NCBI GenBank assembly: GCA_004525875.1 | Contig: SPBQ01000011.1 | Location: forward strand, 1-14,980 | Direction: 5' to 3' | Length of the DNA: 14,980 nt | Source: Myxococcales bacterium | GTDB taxonomy: Bacteria > Desulfobacterota_B > Binatia > UBA1149 > SPBQ01 | In this document: piece by piece, positions 14,473 to 14,980 of the stretch | How the letters are laid out: each line of letters opens with the position of its first letter | Numbering within the stretch: position 1 is the first letter of the stretch | Program-made: the position numbers and the translations under genes | The notes under the pieces: generated by a model | Told to the model about the DNA's origin: nothing | What the model saw: only the letters and a program-made list of their open reading frames with translations | The model's database searches: none

Positions 14473-14980
14473 TCAGCGCTTTACCGCTAGGGTGAGCCCG
14501 TCGCTGACCGGCAGCATCACGCAGTCGACGCGGTCGTCGGCGGCCAGGAAGTCGTTGAAGGCACGGATCGCGCACGTGTCGGCGTCGCTGCGGGTGGGGT
14601 CGATAACGTTTCCCATCCACAGCACATTGTCGAGCAAGATGATGCCGCCGGCCGGCATGCGCGTGAGGATCTCTTCGTAGTAGTCGCGGTAGCCGGTCTT
14701 GTCCGCGTCGATGAAGGCGATGTCGATCGAGAGGTCGGCAGGCAACGCGCGCAGGGTCTCGATGGCCGGTGCGATTCGCAGCGTGATGCGATCAGCGACG
14801 CCGGCGCGCTCCCAGGTCCGGCGCGCGATGGCGGTCCATTCCTCGCTGACGTCGCAACACAGCAGGCGCCCGTCCGGCGCCAGCCCGCGGGCGATCGCCA
14901 GGGCGCTCAGCCCCGTGAACGTGCCGACCTCGACGGCTTGCCGGGCGCCACGAATCCGCGTCAGCAGGGTGAGCAGCGCG
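14473..14980 (-). CDS. CCoAOMT-like O-methyltransferase (5' part outside window)
   Basis: The frame is open from the window edge to TGA at 14473-14475, giving 168 C-terminal residues. The visible part contains SAM motif I VEVGTFTGLSALAIARGL, then DGRLLCCDVSEEW, then the family's metal-binding segment IAFIDADKTGYRDYYEEIL and GGIILLDNVLWMGNV. These mark the Methyltransf_3 group (caffeoyl-CoA O-methyltransferase-like), which methylates catechol-type hydroxyls using SAM and a divalent metal in the cytoplasm. The D-A-D and D-N metal ligands are present. The natural substrate in bacteria is usually unknown and is not suggested by the context. A TTG at 14745 is internal and not the start, since the homology continues upstream to the edge. 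The gene ends 21 bp before the pstS Pho box and is probably an independent unit. Confidence 0.93.
   Translation of the reverse strand, partial: ALLTLLTRIRGARQAVEVGTFTGLSALAIARGLAPDGRLLCCDVSEEWTAIARRTWERAGVADRITLRIAPAIETLRALPADLSIDIAFIDADKTGYRDYYEEILTRMPAGGIILLDNVLWMGNVIDPTRSDADTCAIRAFNDFLAADDRVDCVMLPVSDGLTLAVKR

Overview
The window is GC-rich throughout and densely coded, with short spacers, frequent GTG starts and several overlapping genes. There are no phage, transposon or CRISPR signatures. Gene content (PstS/PstC/PstA/PstB, PhoB/PhoR/PhoU, a 7Fe-8S type ferredoxin, a type III CoA-transferase and a large multi-receiver regulator) points to a Gram-negative, free-living bacterium. A deltaproteobacterial or related lineage is my best guess, inferred from overall style rather than a marker gene.

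Layout. 1-1412 (+): the C-terminal half of an alpha-methylacyl-CoA racemase/CaiB-type protein, then an MBL-fold hydrolase of the LACTB2 type. 1461-5855 (-): rhodanese, phoB, phoR, phoU and a small NTF2/SnoaL-like gene. 6054-8516 (+): one very large regulator with receiver, HPt, degenerate receiver, receiver, degenerate GGDEF and receiver domains. 8476-14282 (-): pstS, pstC, pstA, pstB, a ferredoxin and an exported SAM methyltransferase. 14473-end (-): the 3' part of a CCoAOMT-like O-methyltransferase.

How it works together. This is a phosphate-starvation island. PstSCAB imports phosphate. PhoU and the membrane kinase PhoR report transport state to PhoB. Upstream of both pstS and phoB I find arrays of hexamers at exact 11-bp periodicity (five at pstS, three to four at phoB, pattern YTNACV on the minus strand). 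These have the form of Pho boxes, so the two operons are probably one autoregulated regulon. The rhodanese, multi-receiver regulator, methyltransferase and ferredoxin lie between the two Pho blocks.

Main items beyond routine annotation: (i) the 11-bp repeat arrays; (ii) a three-segment leader before the multi-receiver gene in which one segment can pair either with an upstream copy or with the Shine-Dalgarno region; (iii) the unusual regulator itself; (iv) two copies of a roughly 55-bp dispersed palindromic repeat, each just after a stop codon; (v) an exported methyltransferase whose gene overlaps both neighbours.
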